Assembly (NCBI RefSeq): GCF_947503465.1
Contig: NZ_CANNDN010000001.1
Location: 186,001 to 250,000, forward strand
Length of the DNA stretch: 64,000 nt
DNA from: an uncultured Tateyamaria sp.
GTDB taxonomy: Bacteria; Pseudomonadota; Alphaproteobacteria; Rhodobacterales; Rhodobacteraceae
Direction: 5' to 3'
Shown: positions 25,386 to 33,384 of the stretch, one piece after another
Layout: the number at the start of each line of letters is the position of its first letter
How positions within the stretch are numbered: position 1 is the stretch's first letter
Position numbers and translations under genes: made by a program
The notes under the pieces: model-generated
What the model saw: only the letters and a program-made list of their open reading frames with translations
Databases searched by the model: none
What the model was told of the DNA's origin: nothing

Positions 25386-25935
25386 CCTGATCGTCGCCGC
25401 AATCCTGACTGTCCCCGCGGGGACAGCCTTGGCCACCGGTCTGGAAATCCAGGTCACGGGTGAGGCCAACGGCACCATCACCATCGACCTTCTGGAAGAT
25501 GTGGCACCCGCGCACGTGGCGCGCATCGCCGCACTTGCCGAGGGTGGGGAATATGACGGGGTGGCCTTTCACCGGGTCATCGACGGCTTCATGGCGCAGA
25601 CGGGTGACGTGCAGTTCGGCGACACAAACGCTGACTATAACGGCCGTCGCGCGGGCACGGGCGGGTCGGATCAGCCGGACCTGCCGGCGGAATTCTCGAA
25701 CATCCCCTACGATCGCGGCACGGTGGGCATGGCCCGTTCGCAAAGCCCGGACAGCGCCAACAGCCAGTTCTTCATCATGTTCGAACCGGGCCCGTTCCTG
25801 AATGGGCAATACACGGTTGTGGGGCAGGTGACGGACGGTTTGGACGTGCTGGACCAGATCAAGCGCGGACACCCCCGGTCGGGCGCCATCGAAGGCGCGC
25901 CGGACGTGATGACGAAGGTCACCGTGACGGAGTGA
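25375..25935 (+). CDS. Exported peptidyl-prolyl isomerase, cyclophilin type
   Basis: A 186-residue cyclophilin that differs from its upstream neighbour by an N-terminal signal peptide (hydrophobic core at residues 5-17, likely cut near Ala20), so it should fold periplasmic proteins. It keeps FHRVIDGFMAQTGD and NSQFFIMF. ATG 25375 overlaps the upstream gene by 11 bases. The signal-peptide region contains copy 2 of the TGTCCCCGCGGGGACA palindrome, read as part of a Val-Pro-Ala-Gly stretch. Confidence 0.9.
   Translation: MWRNLIVAAILTVPAGTALATGLEIQVTGEANGTITIDLLEDVAPAHVARIAALAEGGEYDGVAFHRVIDGFMAQTGDVQFGDTNADYNGRRAGTGGSDQPDLPAEFSNIPYDRGTVGMARSQSPDSANSQFFIMFEPGPFLNGQYTVVGQVTDGLDVLDQIKRGHPRSGAIEGAPDVMTKVTVTE
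25410..25425. repeat. 16-bp perfect palindrome TGTCCCCGCGGGGACA, copy 2
   Basis: Identical to the copies at 2861 and 25941, but located inside the coding region for the signal peptide of the exported cyclophilin. Its presence in both coding and non-coding DNA suggests selection on the DNA itself or spread as a tiny element. Confidence 0.7.
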
Positions 25936-25940
25936 AAATC

Positions 25941-25956
25941 TGTCCCCGCGGGGACA
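25941..25956. repeat. 16-bp perfect palindrome TGTCCCCGCGGGGACA, copy 3
   Basis: The third identical copy, 5 bp after the stop of the exported cyclophilin and 6 bp before the intrinsic terminator at 25963. Together with copy 2 it brackets that gene. Confidence 0.7.
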
Positions 25957-25962
25957 AAATCG

Positions 25963-25990
25963 AAGGGCGCGTTTCCGGCGCGCCCTTTTT
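25963..25990 (+). terminator. Intrinsic terminator of the cyclophilin pair
   Basis: A perfect 9-bp stem AAGGGCGCG/CGCGCCCTT with a 7-nt loop runs into TTTTT. It ends the two plus-strand cyclophilin genes ahead of the converging MFS gene. Confidence 0.85.
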
Positions 25991-26048
25991 ACGTTCAAGC
26001 GCAAAGCGTTACAGTGCGACGCTCACCTTTCTGAAAAGTAAACGCAGG

Positions 26049-27515
26049 TTAATTTTTCGTTACGCCGCGCGTCAGCCATCCCAGCCCGGCGCTGATCACT
26101 GAGAGCATAGTGGCGATCCAGGCAAGTCCCACGAACGCCGTTGTCATGGCCGCTGCATGGCCGGGTGCATCGCTTGCGATGCCAAAGCTGGCCGTGCCGC
26201 CAGCGCCTGCATAAAGCGCCGCAACGAACCCACCCACAGCCGCGACCGAGATCAGACCTGCCATGCGGGTCACAGCATTGTTGATGCCGGAGGCCGTGCC
26301 CGATTGGGTTTCGTCCACAGCCCCCATCACAGCGGTGGAGAGCGGCGCGACGACAGCGGCCATGCCGAGGCCGACAAGGCACATGGCAGGCAGCATGTGC
26401 CACCAGAAATTCTGGTCGGGTGCGAGCACTGCCATGGCGGCATAGCCCGCTGCCACGACCAGAGACCCACCAACCAGCAACGGGGCGGGGCCGATCCTGT
26501 CGGCCAGGCGGCCCGCGCGGGCAGACAGAAGCGAGATGAAGACCGACATCGGCGCGAAGGCGGCGGAGGCCTCAATCTCGGTCAGGCCCCAACCTGCGAT
26601 GAAGGTCATGGGCATGAAGAAAAACATCATCGATAGGGCAGAATAAAGTGTGAAGCTGAGGGCGTTGGCCGCTGAGAAAGGGCGAGACGCAAAGAGCGAC
26701 AGTGGCATCATCGGATGATCGCTGCGGGTTTGGGTCCAGAGAAAGACAAGCAGCATCATGCCGCCACCGACCAGCCAAAGCGTTGCGTCCCCGCCATGGT
26801 CGAGAGAGGTCAGCCCCCACGCAATGGCAAGCAAGGCAAGGGTCGCTGTGACGGCACCGGGACTGTCGACGCGGGCACCGTCCTTTGTCGGGTCATCGCC
26901 CAGATGTCGCCAGAGCAGGTAAAGCGCGATGCCGCCCAGCGGCAGGTTGATGGCAAAGATCCAGCGCCACATCTCTGGTCCGCCGATGGTGAGGGCAAGC
27001 CCACCAATGATCGGACCGGCAGCAGTGGTGAGAGCCGAGGCAGCGGCCCAGATGCCGATTGCGCGCCCGCGGCTTTCCCGTGGGTAGGCGCGGGCGATGA
27101 GAGCGAGGGAGCCGGGCACCATGATGGCAGCCCCCACACCCTGCACCGCGCGGGCGATGATCATGAACCACGGTGTGGGTGCGACGGCGCAGAAGATGGA
27201 GGCCACGACAAAGAGCGCAATGCCGAGGCCGAACACGCGGCCTAGGCCGAACCGGTCTCCCATGGCCCCGCCCACGAGGATGAGCGCAGAGAGTGTGAGC
27301 ATGTAGGCGTTGTGAATCCATTGCGCCTCGATCAGCCCGGCACCAAGGCTGTCGCGCATGGCGGGCAGGGCGATGGCAACTACCGTGCCGTCGATAAAAC
27401 CGAGGGCTGAGGCGAGGATTGCGGCAACAAGGATGTAGGGCCTGCTGCGTTCAGCGCAGAACCCGGCATGAAAAACGGGCGCCTCAGTGGTCTGGGGCGC
27501 CCGCTTGTCTGTCAT
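26049..27515 (-). CDS. MFS drug-efflux type transporter (DHA2/EmrB-QacA family)
   Basis: A 488-residue integral inner-membrane protein with about 14 transmembrane helices, the DHA2 pattern. Landmarks are GFIDGTVVAIALPAM in helix 1, the motif A-like GGAMGDRFGLGRVFG after helix 2 and ARAVQGVGAAIMVPGSLALI in helix 4. Such proteins export drugs or metabolites using the proton gradient; the substrate is not predictable. The start at 27515 is 12 bp from the end of the bactofilin gene, so they may share a transcript. Confidence 0.88.
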   Translation of the reverse strand: MTDKRAPQTTEAPVFHAGFCAERSRPYILVAAILASALGFIDGTVVAIALPAMRDSLGAGLIEAQWIHNAYMLTLSALILVGGAMGDRFGLGRVFGLGIALFVVASIFCAVAPTPWFMIIARAVQGVGAAIMVPGSLALIARAYPRESRGRAIGIWAAASALTTAAGPIIGGLALTIGGPEMWRWIFAINLPLGGIALYLLWRHLGDDPTKDGARVDSPGAVTATLALLAIAWGLTSLDHGGDATLWLVGGGMMLLVFLWTQTRSDHPMMPLSLFASRPFSAANALSFTLYSALSMMFFFMPMTFIAGWGLTEIEASAAFAPMSVFISLLSARAGRLADRIGPAPLLVGGSLVVAAGYAAMAVLAPDQNFWWHMLPAMCLVGLGMAAVVAPLSTAVMGAVDETQSGTASGINNAVTRMAGLISVAAVGGFVAALYAGAGGTASFGIASDAPGHAAAMTTAFVGLAWIATMLSVISAGLGWLTRGVTKN

Positions 27516-27527
27516 GTGTCTGTGACC

Positions 27528-28037
27528 TTAGCCGTTTTGCTGCGGTGCCACGGCAGGCCCGCCTTGCGGCTTGGGCTTGTTTCCACCGGAATTCAGCGGG
27601 TCGTCCTGACGCTGCACCGACCCTTCGAAATGGGCGCCGGATTCGATGGCGATCGTCTTGTGGATGATGTCGCCCTCGACCCGAGCGGTCGACGTCAGGC
27701 GCACCTTGAGACCGCGCACGCGGCCCACGATGCGGCCGTTGATCACGACATCGTCGGCAATCACTTCGCCCTTGATCGTGGCGCTTTCACCGATGGTCAG
27801 CAGGTGGGCGCGAATATCGCCTTCCACCGTGCCTTCGACCTGGATGTCGCCGGTTGTCTTCATGTTGCCCGTGATGTGCAGGTCTGCCGACAAAAGCGAG
27901 GCGGGTGGTTTCGCCTTGGGCGCGCTGGCCTTGAATTCGCTTTGCTTGGGGGCTGCGGGGGCAGGGGCCGCCGGGGCCGCAGACTTGGCTGCGTCCGTAC
28001 TGGGGCCGGGTTCGTTGATTTTGCTCTTAGAAAACAT
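27528..28037 (-). CDS. Bactofilin (polymer-forming cytoskeletal protein)
   Basis: A 169-residue protein with a central right-handed beta-helix domain (about residues 48-145) flanked by Pro/Ala-rich disordered tails, typical of bactofilins. The core has the recognisable TGDIQVEGTVEGDI and IKGEVIADDVVINGRIVGRV turns. Bactofilins form nucleotide-free membrane-associated filaments that place cell wall enzymes. It overlaps the upstream M23 peptidase gene by 11 bases, so the two are translationally coupled and likely act together. Confidence 0.92.
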   Translation of the reverse strand: MFSKSKINEPGPSTDAAKSAAPAAPAPAAPKQSEFKASAPKAKPPASLLSADLHITGNMKTTGDIQVEGTVEGDIRAHLLTIGESATIKGEVIADDVVINGRIVGRVRGLKVRLTSTARVEGDIIHKTIAIESGAHFEGSVQRQDDPLNSGGNKPKPQGGPAVAPQQNG

Positions 28038-29397
28038 CGTTGGCTGCCTTGATATAGATCATCGGGTTGACGGCTTTTCCGCCGACGCGGACTTCGTAGT
28101 GCAGATGCACGCCGGTGACCCGTCCGGAGGCTCCCATATCACCGATCCGATCCCCGCGCGAGACCTTTTGACCAACTTTCACGCGCAGGCGCGACAGGTG
28201 GGCATAGCGCGTTTCGATGCCGAATTCATGCTGGATCTTGACCAGTCGCCCATAGCCCGATTGCCAGCCCGCATGCGTCACAACCCCATCAGCGGTGGCA
28301 TAAAGCGGTGTTCCGAGCGACGCGGCAAAGTCGACGCCCTTGTGCATCCGGCGCCCACCCGTCTTGGGATCGCGGCGGAAGCCAAACGAAGATGTGAACC
28401 GGAACGCGTCCTTGACCGGGGTCGCAAACGGCGCCTTTTGCGCGGCGATCCGGTAGAGGTTGAGCGTGTCCATCTGGTTCAGCAGGCGGTTGGCGCGGCG
28501 GGTGTCGGGGCTGGGTTCTTCGCCCCGCGTCGAGAAGCTGAGCGGCGTCAGCGGGCCGCCCTGGCCGTTGTAGCCGCGCCGCACTTGTTCGATGATCCGG
28601 TCCGTGGGCATGCCTGCCGCGCGGAACATCTTGTCCAGCGGCGCAACCGAGACGGTCATCGCCTCTTCGAGCTGGCGGAAGATCTGGTCGTTCTTTTCTC
28701 TCATCAGCGCGATTTCGGTGGCCATGGCATCCGCGGCCAGCAGCGCGTCCTGCGCGTCCTGTTCGATCTTGTCCCGCTCGGCGGCGGTCTTGGCCAGCGC
28801 TTGGGCCACGAAGTCGATGGGGGCGCCGCCCGACGTTGCAGCCAGGGCGGTGCCGGCGCCGCCGGAGGTGATCTGTTCCTCGAGCGAGGCGAGTTGCTGG
28901 CGTGCCGCTTCGCGGTCCTTCATGGTGCCGCGCAGCGTGGCCTGGATCACTTCGATCCCCGTCTCCAGTTCGCGGCGGCGTGTTTCGGAGCTGAGCAGTT
29001 CGGACTGCATGACCGAGATCTGTTCGAGCGCGGCGTTGAAGCGGTTCTGGGCGGCGAGCGCCTCTTCGGCCCGGGCGTCCCGCTGGCCTGCCAGATCGTT
29101 GAGCCGTGCCTGGTAGGTGCGTTGGTCGCGCTTGGCCTGTTCACGGAAATTGCCCGCCCCGATGCTGTCCATCAGCAGGATGGCCGTGGCGACGATGGCC
29201 CAGGCCACCACGAAGGAACTGCCAGCAAAAGCGATGAGTTGCGTACCGGGTCGCAGACGGATGAACCGGGTGTCGCTGTCTGATTTCAGAAAGACGCGCC
29301 GTTCGGGAAAATACTTTTCCAGAAGGCCGTGCCACTTAATGCCGAGGCGTGTCCGCAAAACGCTCGTCCCTTGTCCCATCCCAATCGCAGCGCTCAT
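28027..29397 (-). CDS. M23 (LytM-type) metallopeptidase with coiled coil
   Basis: From ATG 29397 it has 456 residues: an N-terminal cytosolic part, one transmembrane helix near residues 55-75, a long periplasmic coiled coil (about 80-250) and a C-terminal M23 domain with a GVDFAASLGTPLYATADG start and the HLHYEVRV zinc motif. It is a peptidoglycan endopeptidase or an EnvC-like activator. Alternative in-frame starts lie up to 29499; 29397 is chosen because of a GGGGG ribosome site. The partner gene is the overlapping bactofilin. Confidence 0.9.
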   Translation of the reverse strand: MSAAIGMGQGTSVLRTRLGIKWHGLLEKYFPERRVFLKSDSDTRFIRLRPGTQLIAFAGSSFVVAWAIVATAILLMDSIGAGNFREQAKRDQRTYQARLNDLAGQRDARAEEALAAQNRFNAALEQISVMQSELLSSETRRRELETGIEVIQATLRGTMKDREAARQQLASLEEQITSGGAGTALAATSGGAPIDFVAQALAKTAAERDKIEQDAQDALLAADAMATEIALMREKNDQIFRQLEEAMTVSVAPLDKMFRAAGMPTDRIIEQVRRGYNGQGGPLTPLSFSTRGEEPSPDTRRANRLLNQMDTLNLYRIAAQKAPFATPVKDAFRFTSSFGFRRDPKTGGRRMHKGVDFAASLGTPLYATADGVVTHAGWQSGYGRLVKIQHEFGIETRYAHLSRLRVKVGQKVSRGDRIGDMGASGRVTGVHLHYEVRVGGKAVNPMIYIKAANDVF

Positions 29398-29533
29398 ATC
29401 CCCCAACACGGCGCCTTGACGCCTGTGCATAAAGTCACGTGCGCGGGGCGGCAAGCCTTTGGTTTCGTTCTGTTCCAAACCGGTGCGGAAATGCGTCAAA
29501 TTGGCGGAAAACCGCGCACAATCGCCATACGGA

Positions 29534-30343
29534 TCAGTCTGTTACGGCCAGTGGCCAGTAGAAATCCGGGGGCAGGCCGGCTTCGGCGCGCTTTTCCGCG
29601 TTGAAGGGCGGCTTGAGCGGGCTGTGGAAGTAGCGCTGGACGAGCGCATGGAAGGCGTCCTTGGGGTCGAGGTTGTCGCGCCCGCACAGGAAGTGGAACC
29701 ATTTCGAGCCGTAGGCGACGTGGGCGACTTCCTCGGCGTAGATGGTTTCGAGCGCGGCGACGGCGCTGGTGGCGTCCGCCTTGCGGAAGATGTCGATCAT
29801 GCCGGGGGTGACGTCGAGGCCGCGCGCCTCGAGCACCATGGGCACCACGGCGAGACGGCCCATGAGGTCGTGGCCCGTGTCCTCGGCGGCGCGCCACATG
29901 CCTGCATGTGCGGGCAGGGCGCCGTAGTGGCTGTCCATTTCCTCAAGACAGTCGCACATCAGGTTGAAATGCTTGGATTCTTCGTCGGCCGCCTTCACCC
30001 AGTCGTCGTAGAAGCCCATGGGCATGGGCACGTGGGTGAAGCGGGCGATGATGTCCCAGTGCAGGTCGACGGCGTTGAGTTCGATATGGGCCACGGCATG
30101 CAGCAGGGCGATGCGCCCGGCCGGGCTGCCGGGGCGGCGGCGCGGCACGTCGCGGGGGCTGAGGAGTTCCGGAGCTGCGGGGCGCGCAGGGTGTGTCGGT
30201 GGGTTGGCGGTACCGATCTCGGGCGTTTGCCCGTCTGCACGCGCGGCGCGCCATTCGGCAGCCAGCTTGCGCGACAGGGCCGTCTTTTCCCGCCCGTCGG
30301 CGGTGCGCAACACGGCCTCGGCCATCTGGGCGAGGGGCATCAT
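29534..30343 (-). CDS. DUF455 ferritin-like protein
   Basis: A 269-residue protein of the DUF455 ferritin-like superfamily. Repeated Glu/His helices, HIELNAVDL, EESKHFNLM and EEVAHVAYG, form a likely di-iron site in a four-helix bundle. The substrate is unknown; related ferritin-like proteins include the tRNA hydroxylase MiaE. The start is at Met-Met (30343 or 30340). The open frame extends upstream to 30628 but that part looks non-coding. Transcribed away from trkA. Confidence 0.85.
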   Translation of the reverse strand: MMPLAQMAEAVLRTADGREKTALSRKLAAEWRAARADGQTPEIGTANPPTHPARPAAPELLSPRDVPRRRPGSPAGRIALLHAVAHIELNAVDLHWDIIARFTHVPMPMGFYDDWVKAADEESKHFNLMCDCLEEMDSHYGALPAHAGMWRAAEDTGHDLMGRLAVVPMVLEARGLDVTPGMIDIFRKADATSAVAALETIYAEEVAHVAYGSKWFHFLCGRDNLDPKDAFHALVQRYFHSPLKPPFNAEKRAEAGLPPDFYWPLAVTD

Positions 30344-30575
30344 GGGGCAAGCACGGGCAGGGCCGCCCTTATGGTTCGATTGGCATGTTCCAGCTGTGGC
30401 AAATGTCCGTCCCTTCCGGTTTTGGTCGACAGTGCAGTGTTGGATGTATCGCGCGGTGGCGCCAAGGCTATCCAGAGTTTGGCAGCGTCCCGCAAGGGGG
30501 AGCGGAAAGATGGGCCTGCACAAGTGTCGATGGTCAGGACAGAGCCCTGTTTGCCAAACGCTGCGATCTACCCGA

Positions 30576-30604
30576 TTGGCGGATTTGCAAATACTTATCA
30601 TAAT
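30576..30604 (+). promoter_or_regulatory. Possible promoter of the trkA-trkH pair
   Basis: TTGGCG (30576-30581), a 17-bp spacer and CATAAT (30599-30604) form a weak sigma70-like promoter 70 bp before the trkA start. The 330-bp gap 30344-30673 must also hold the promoter of the divergent DUF455 gene; nothing else was recognised in it. Confidence 0.35.
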
Positions 30605-30673
30605 GCTTTGCACTACTTGGCAAAACATCGCGCCGGCTTATTTTCTGAAGGCAACAGGTTGGCGAGGCGTCGT

Positions 30674-31336
30674 ATGGTAAGCAAGTCACGGGTGTTCGCA
30701 GTAATCGGTCTCGGCACCTTTGGCGCGACCCTTGCCAGCGATCTTCAGCGCTTCGGAAACGAGGTTATCGGAATCGATATCGATGAACGGCGGGTCAGCG
30801 CTCATGCCGACGAGTTGTCCCAAGCCCTTGTTCTGGACGCGCGAGACGACGGCGCCCTCAAGGAAGCGGGTGTCGATTCCGCCGATGTCGGTGTTGTCGC
30901 CATGGGCACGAATATCGAAGCCAGTGTGCTGGCGACGATCAACCTGAAGACATTCGGCGTGGATACGATCTGGGCCAAGGCCACGTCGAAGAACCATCAC
31001 CGAATTTTGTCGAAGTTGGGTGTTGATCGTGTGATCCATCCCGAGCGTGAGGTGGGCCAACATATTGCGCAGGTTCTGAACAACCCTCTTGTGCGGGATT
31101 ATGTGAGCCTGGGAAACGGGCAACATGTTGTCAATTTTCGCGTCCCGGAAAGCCTGAAGGGCCGATCCCTTTCCGAACTGAGCTATCGGCGAGACCATAA
31201 TTTGCGCTGCGTCGGCGTTCTGCGCGGCACCGACTTTATCGGACACGACGACGCGAATTGTGCGTTGGAAAAGGATGATTTGTTGCTTTTGCTTGGCGGG
31301 CGGCAAGACCTTCGCGAATTCGCGCGCGAGCTATAG
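30674..31336 (+). CDS. TrkA/KtrA-type potassium channel regulatory subunit
   Basis: A 220-residue RCK protein: a Rossmann RCK-N domain with GLGTFGATLASDLQRFG at the N-terminus, acidic EVIGIDIDERRV for nucleotide ribose, and an RCK-C domain from about residue 135. It gates the partner membrane subunit in response to nucleotides. The ATG at 30674 follows the sequence GGCGAGGCGTCGT. The trkH-like gene follows after 8 bp, so the two form an operon. The single RCK unit makes it more like KtrA than the tandem TrkA of E. coli. Confidence 0.92.
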   Translation: MVSKSRVFAVIGLGTFGATLASDLQRFGNEVIGIDIDERRVSAHADELSQALVLDARDDGALKEAGVDSADVGVVAMGTNIEASVLATINLKTFGVDTIWAKATSKNHHRILSKLGVDRVIHPEREVGQHIAQVLNNPLVRDYVSLGNGQHVVNFRVPESLKGRSLSELSYRRDHNLRCVGVLRGTDFIGHDDANCALEKDDLLLLLGGRQDLREFAREL

Positions 31337-31344
31337 GCGCTCCG

Positions 31345-32682
31345 ATGTCAGGCCTGCGTTTCTCGATCCGTCAAAAGCGCTTCAGTCCACCAGCTGTCCT
31401 CGCAACGATCTACGCTGTGTTTATCATCGCCGGAGCGGTGGCACTGCGGTTGCCTTTCAGCAATGCCGGCGACGTCACCTTCGGCGATGCGGTTTTCACC
31501 GCCGCTTCTGCCGTCACGGTCACCGGGTTGATCGTAGTGGACACGGGTTCAGACTATACCCTGATCGGACAGGTTATCATCGCTCTGCTGATTCAGATCG
31601 GCGGACTGGGCCTGATGACCTTCGCAGCCCTTCTTCTAACGATGCTTGGGCTGACCATCGGAATGCCTCAACGGCTGGTGCTGCGCGACGAGCTTGGCCA
31701 GACCGGCGTACGCGATCTGCTTGTGCTTGTGCGCGTCGTGATGTTGGTGGCCTTTGTCGCCGAAGCCATCGCAACCGGCCTTCTGATGATTGTGTTTGTG
31801 CCCGAATTCGGCTGGACACAAGGTTTCTGGCAGGCGCTCTTCCATGCTATATCGGCGTTCAACAATGCCGGTTTCTCGCTGTTTTCCGACAGCCTGTCAG
31901 GGTATGTTGCTGACCCTATTGTCAACATCACGATCACAGTGCTTTTCGTTCTGAGCGGGCTTGGGTTCGTCGTCCTTGCGGATGTAAACCGACAGCGCAG
32001 TTGGCGGAAACTGACGCTTCACAGCAAGCTGATGCTGTCGGGCACGCTGGTTTTGATCCTGTTTGCCTGGATCATGTTCGCTTTGCTGGAATGGAACAAC
32101 CCGGCCACGCTCGGCGGACTTGACAATATTGGCGCGCGTATCACAGCAAGCTGGTTTCAAGCGGTGACACCACGCACGGCAGGCTTCAACACCCTCGACT
32201 ACGCGCAGATGGAAAATAGCACGACGGTGATGACCTTGATGCTTATGCTGGTCGGCGGGGGACCGTCCTCCACGGCTGGCGGTGTAAAGGTGACGACACT
32301 AATCGTCCTGGCCCTGGCGACGGTTGCGTTCTTCCGCAGACAAGAGCGGCTTCACATTTTCGGTCGCAGTTTGGGGATGTCGGAAGTCATGAAGGTGCTG
32401 GCCTTGACCGCGCTTTCGATTTTCCTCGTGGTAATCGGTCTTTTCCTGACATCGATCACCTATGACGGCGACTTTCTCGACCTTCTTTTCGAAGTTTGCT
32501 CGGCCTTCGGAACTGTTGGCCTGTCGAGAGGGGCCACTGGCGAACTCGATGAATTCGGGCGTGCGATGATCATTCTCATCATGTTTGCAGGTCGCCTGGG
32601 CCCTCTGACGCTGGCATTCTTTCTTGCCACGCAAAGCAAATCCAAGGTCGGATATCCGGAAGGAAAAGTCTTTTTGGGCTAG
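31345..32682 (+). CDS. TrkH/KtrB-type potassium uptake membrane subunit
   Basis: A 445-residue inner-membrane protein with four pore-loop repeats of the TrkH/KtrB superfamily. Visible filter-like segments are TAASAVTVTGL, FHAISAFNNAGF, AVTPRTAGFNT and EVCSAFGTVGLS, one per repeat. It forms a dimeric K+ or Na+/K+ channel-transporter with the RCK ring encoded just upstream. Spacing and size fit KtrB better than the longer TrkH. The region 32683-32809 after it has no gene. Confidence 0.93.
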   Translation: MSGLRFSIRQKRFSPPAVLATIYAVFIIAGAVALRLPFSNAGDVTFGDAVFTAASAVTVTGLIVVDTGSDYTLIGQVIIALLIQIGGLGLMTFAALLLTMLGLTIGMPQRLVLRDELGQTGVRDLLVLVRVVMLVAFVAEAIATGLLMIVFVPEFGWTQGFWQALFHAISAFNNAGFSLFSDSLSGYVADPIVNITITVLFVLSGLGFVVLADVNRQRSWRKLTLHSKLMLSGTLVLILFAWIMFALLEWNNPATLGGLDNIGARITASWFQAVTPRTAGFNTLDYAQMENSTTVMTLMLMLVGGGPSSTAGGVKVTTLIVLALATVAFFRRQERLHIFGRSLGMSEVMKVLALTALSIFLVVIGLFLTSITYDGDFLDLLFEVCSAFGTVGLSRGATGELDEFGRAMIILIMFAGRLGPLTLAFFLATQSKSKVGYPEGKVFLG

Positions 32683-32809
32683 CAATTCAACGAGCAAGCC
32701 GACCTTGGTGTAACCATAGCGAACGCCCACTTGGTCGCGCACCCCTGTCATTGCGGAAAATCCAACACCCTGTTCGCGCCAAAACGCGATCCATGCGGAC
32801 GGAACGTGG

Positions 32810-32841
32810 GCCTGCCGGACACAATCCGCCTGTCGGCAGGC
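32810..32841. terminator. Hairpin 10 bp downstream of bcp, weak terminator candidate
   Basis: GCCTGCC-G-GACA pairs with TGTCGGCAGGC, about 11 bp with one bulged G and a 9-nt loop. It sits beyond the bcp stop on the minus strand but lacks a T-tract on that side. Confidence 0.4.
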
Positions 32842-32850
32842 ACAGGTGTG

Positions 32851-33312
32851 TTACAGCGCCTGAACGGCTGCCAGCACCGCCTCGGCATGGCCCGGCACTT
32901 TGACCTTGGGCCAGACCATCGCGATGTTGCCATTGGCGTCGATCAGGAACGTGGTGCGCTCGATCCCCATATACGTTTTGCCGTACATGTTCTTTTCCTT
33001 CCACACGCCATAATCCTCGCAGACCGTGCCGTTTTCATCCGACAGAAGGCCCACCGTGAGGTCGCGCTTTTTCGCGAACTTGGCGTGGCTGGCGACGCTG
33101 TCCTTGGAGATGCCGAAGATTTTTGCGCCCGCCGCCTCGAATTCTGAAAGATGTTCGGAGAAGGCGATGCTTTCCTTGGTGCAGCCCGGCGTGTCGTCGC
33201 GGGGGTAAAAATACAGGACAACCGGGCCACCCTGAAGCGCCGACAGGGTGACATCCGTGCCATCTGCGTCGGGCAGCGTGAAATCAGGGGCGGTCGAGGC
33301 GATATCCAGCAT
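32851..33312 (-). CDS. bcp: Thioredoxin-dependent peroxiredoxin, Bcp/PrxQ family
   Basis: A 153-residue cytosolic peroxiredoxin that reduces peroxides. The peroxidatic Cys44 lies in DDTPGCTKE. The resolving Cys found five residues later in E. coli Bcp is Ala here; the only other cysteine is Cys98 (TVCEDYGVW), which could serve as an alternative resolver, or the enzyme may be one-Cys. It is divergent from the AsmA-like gene, 72 bp apart. Confidence 0.93.
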   Translation of the reverse strand: MLDIASTAPDFTLPDADGTDVTLSALQGGPVVLYFYPRDDTPGCTKESIAFSEHLSEFEAAGAKIFGISKDSVASHAKFAKKRDLTVGLLSDENGTVCEDYGVWKEKNMYGKTYMGIERTTFLIDANGNIAMVWPKVKVPGHAEAVLAAVQAL

Positions 33313-33384
33313 GTTTTGGCCTTTTCATTACACTTGGGAAAGTTGTGACTGGCATGATAGGGCTGAGCGGACAAGAATAAAGAC

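Noticed and set aside
27646..29283. A 545-codon plus-strand frame over bactofilin and the M23 gene
   Set aside because: Spans two real genes on the other strand and has no domain pattern.
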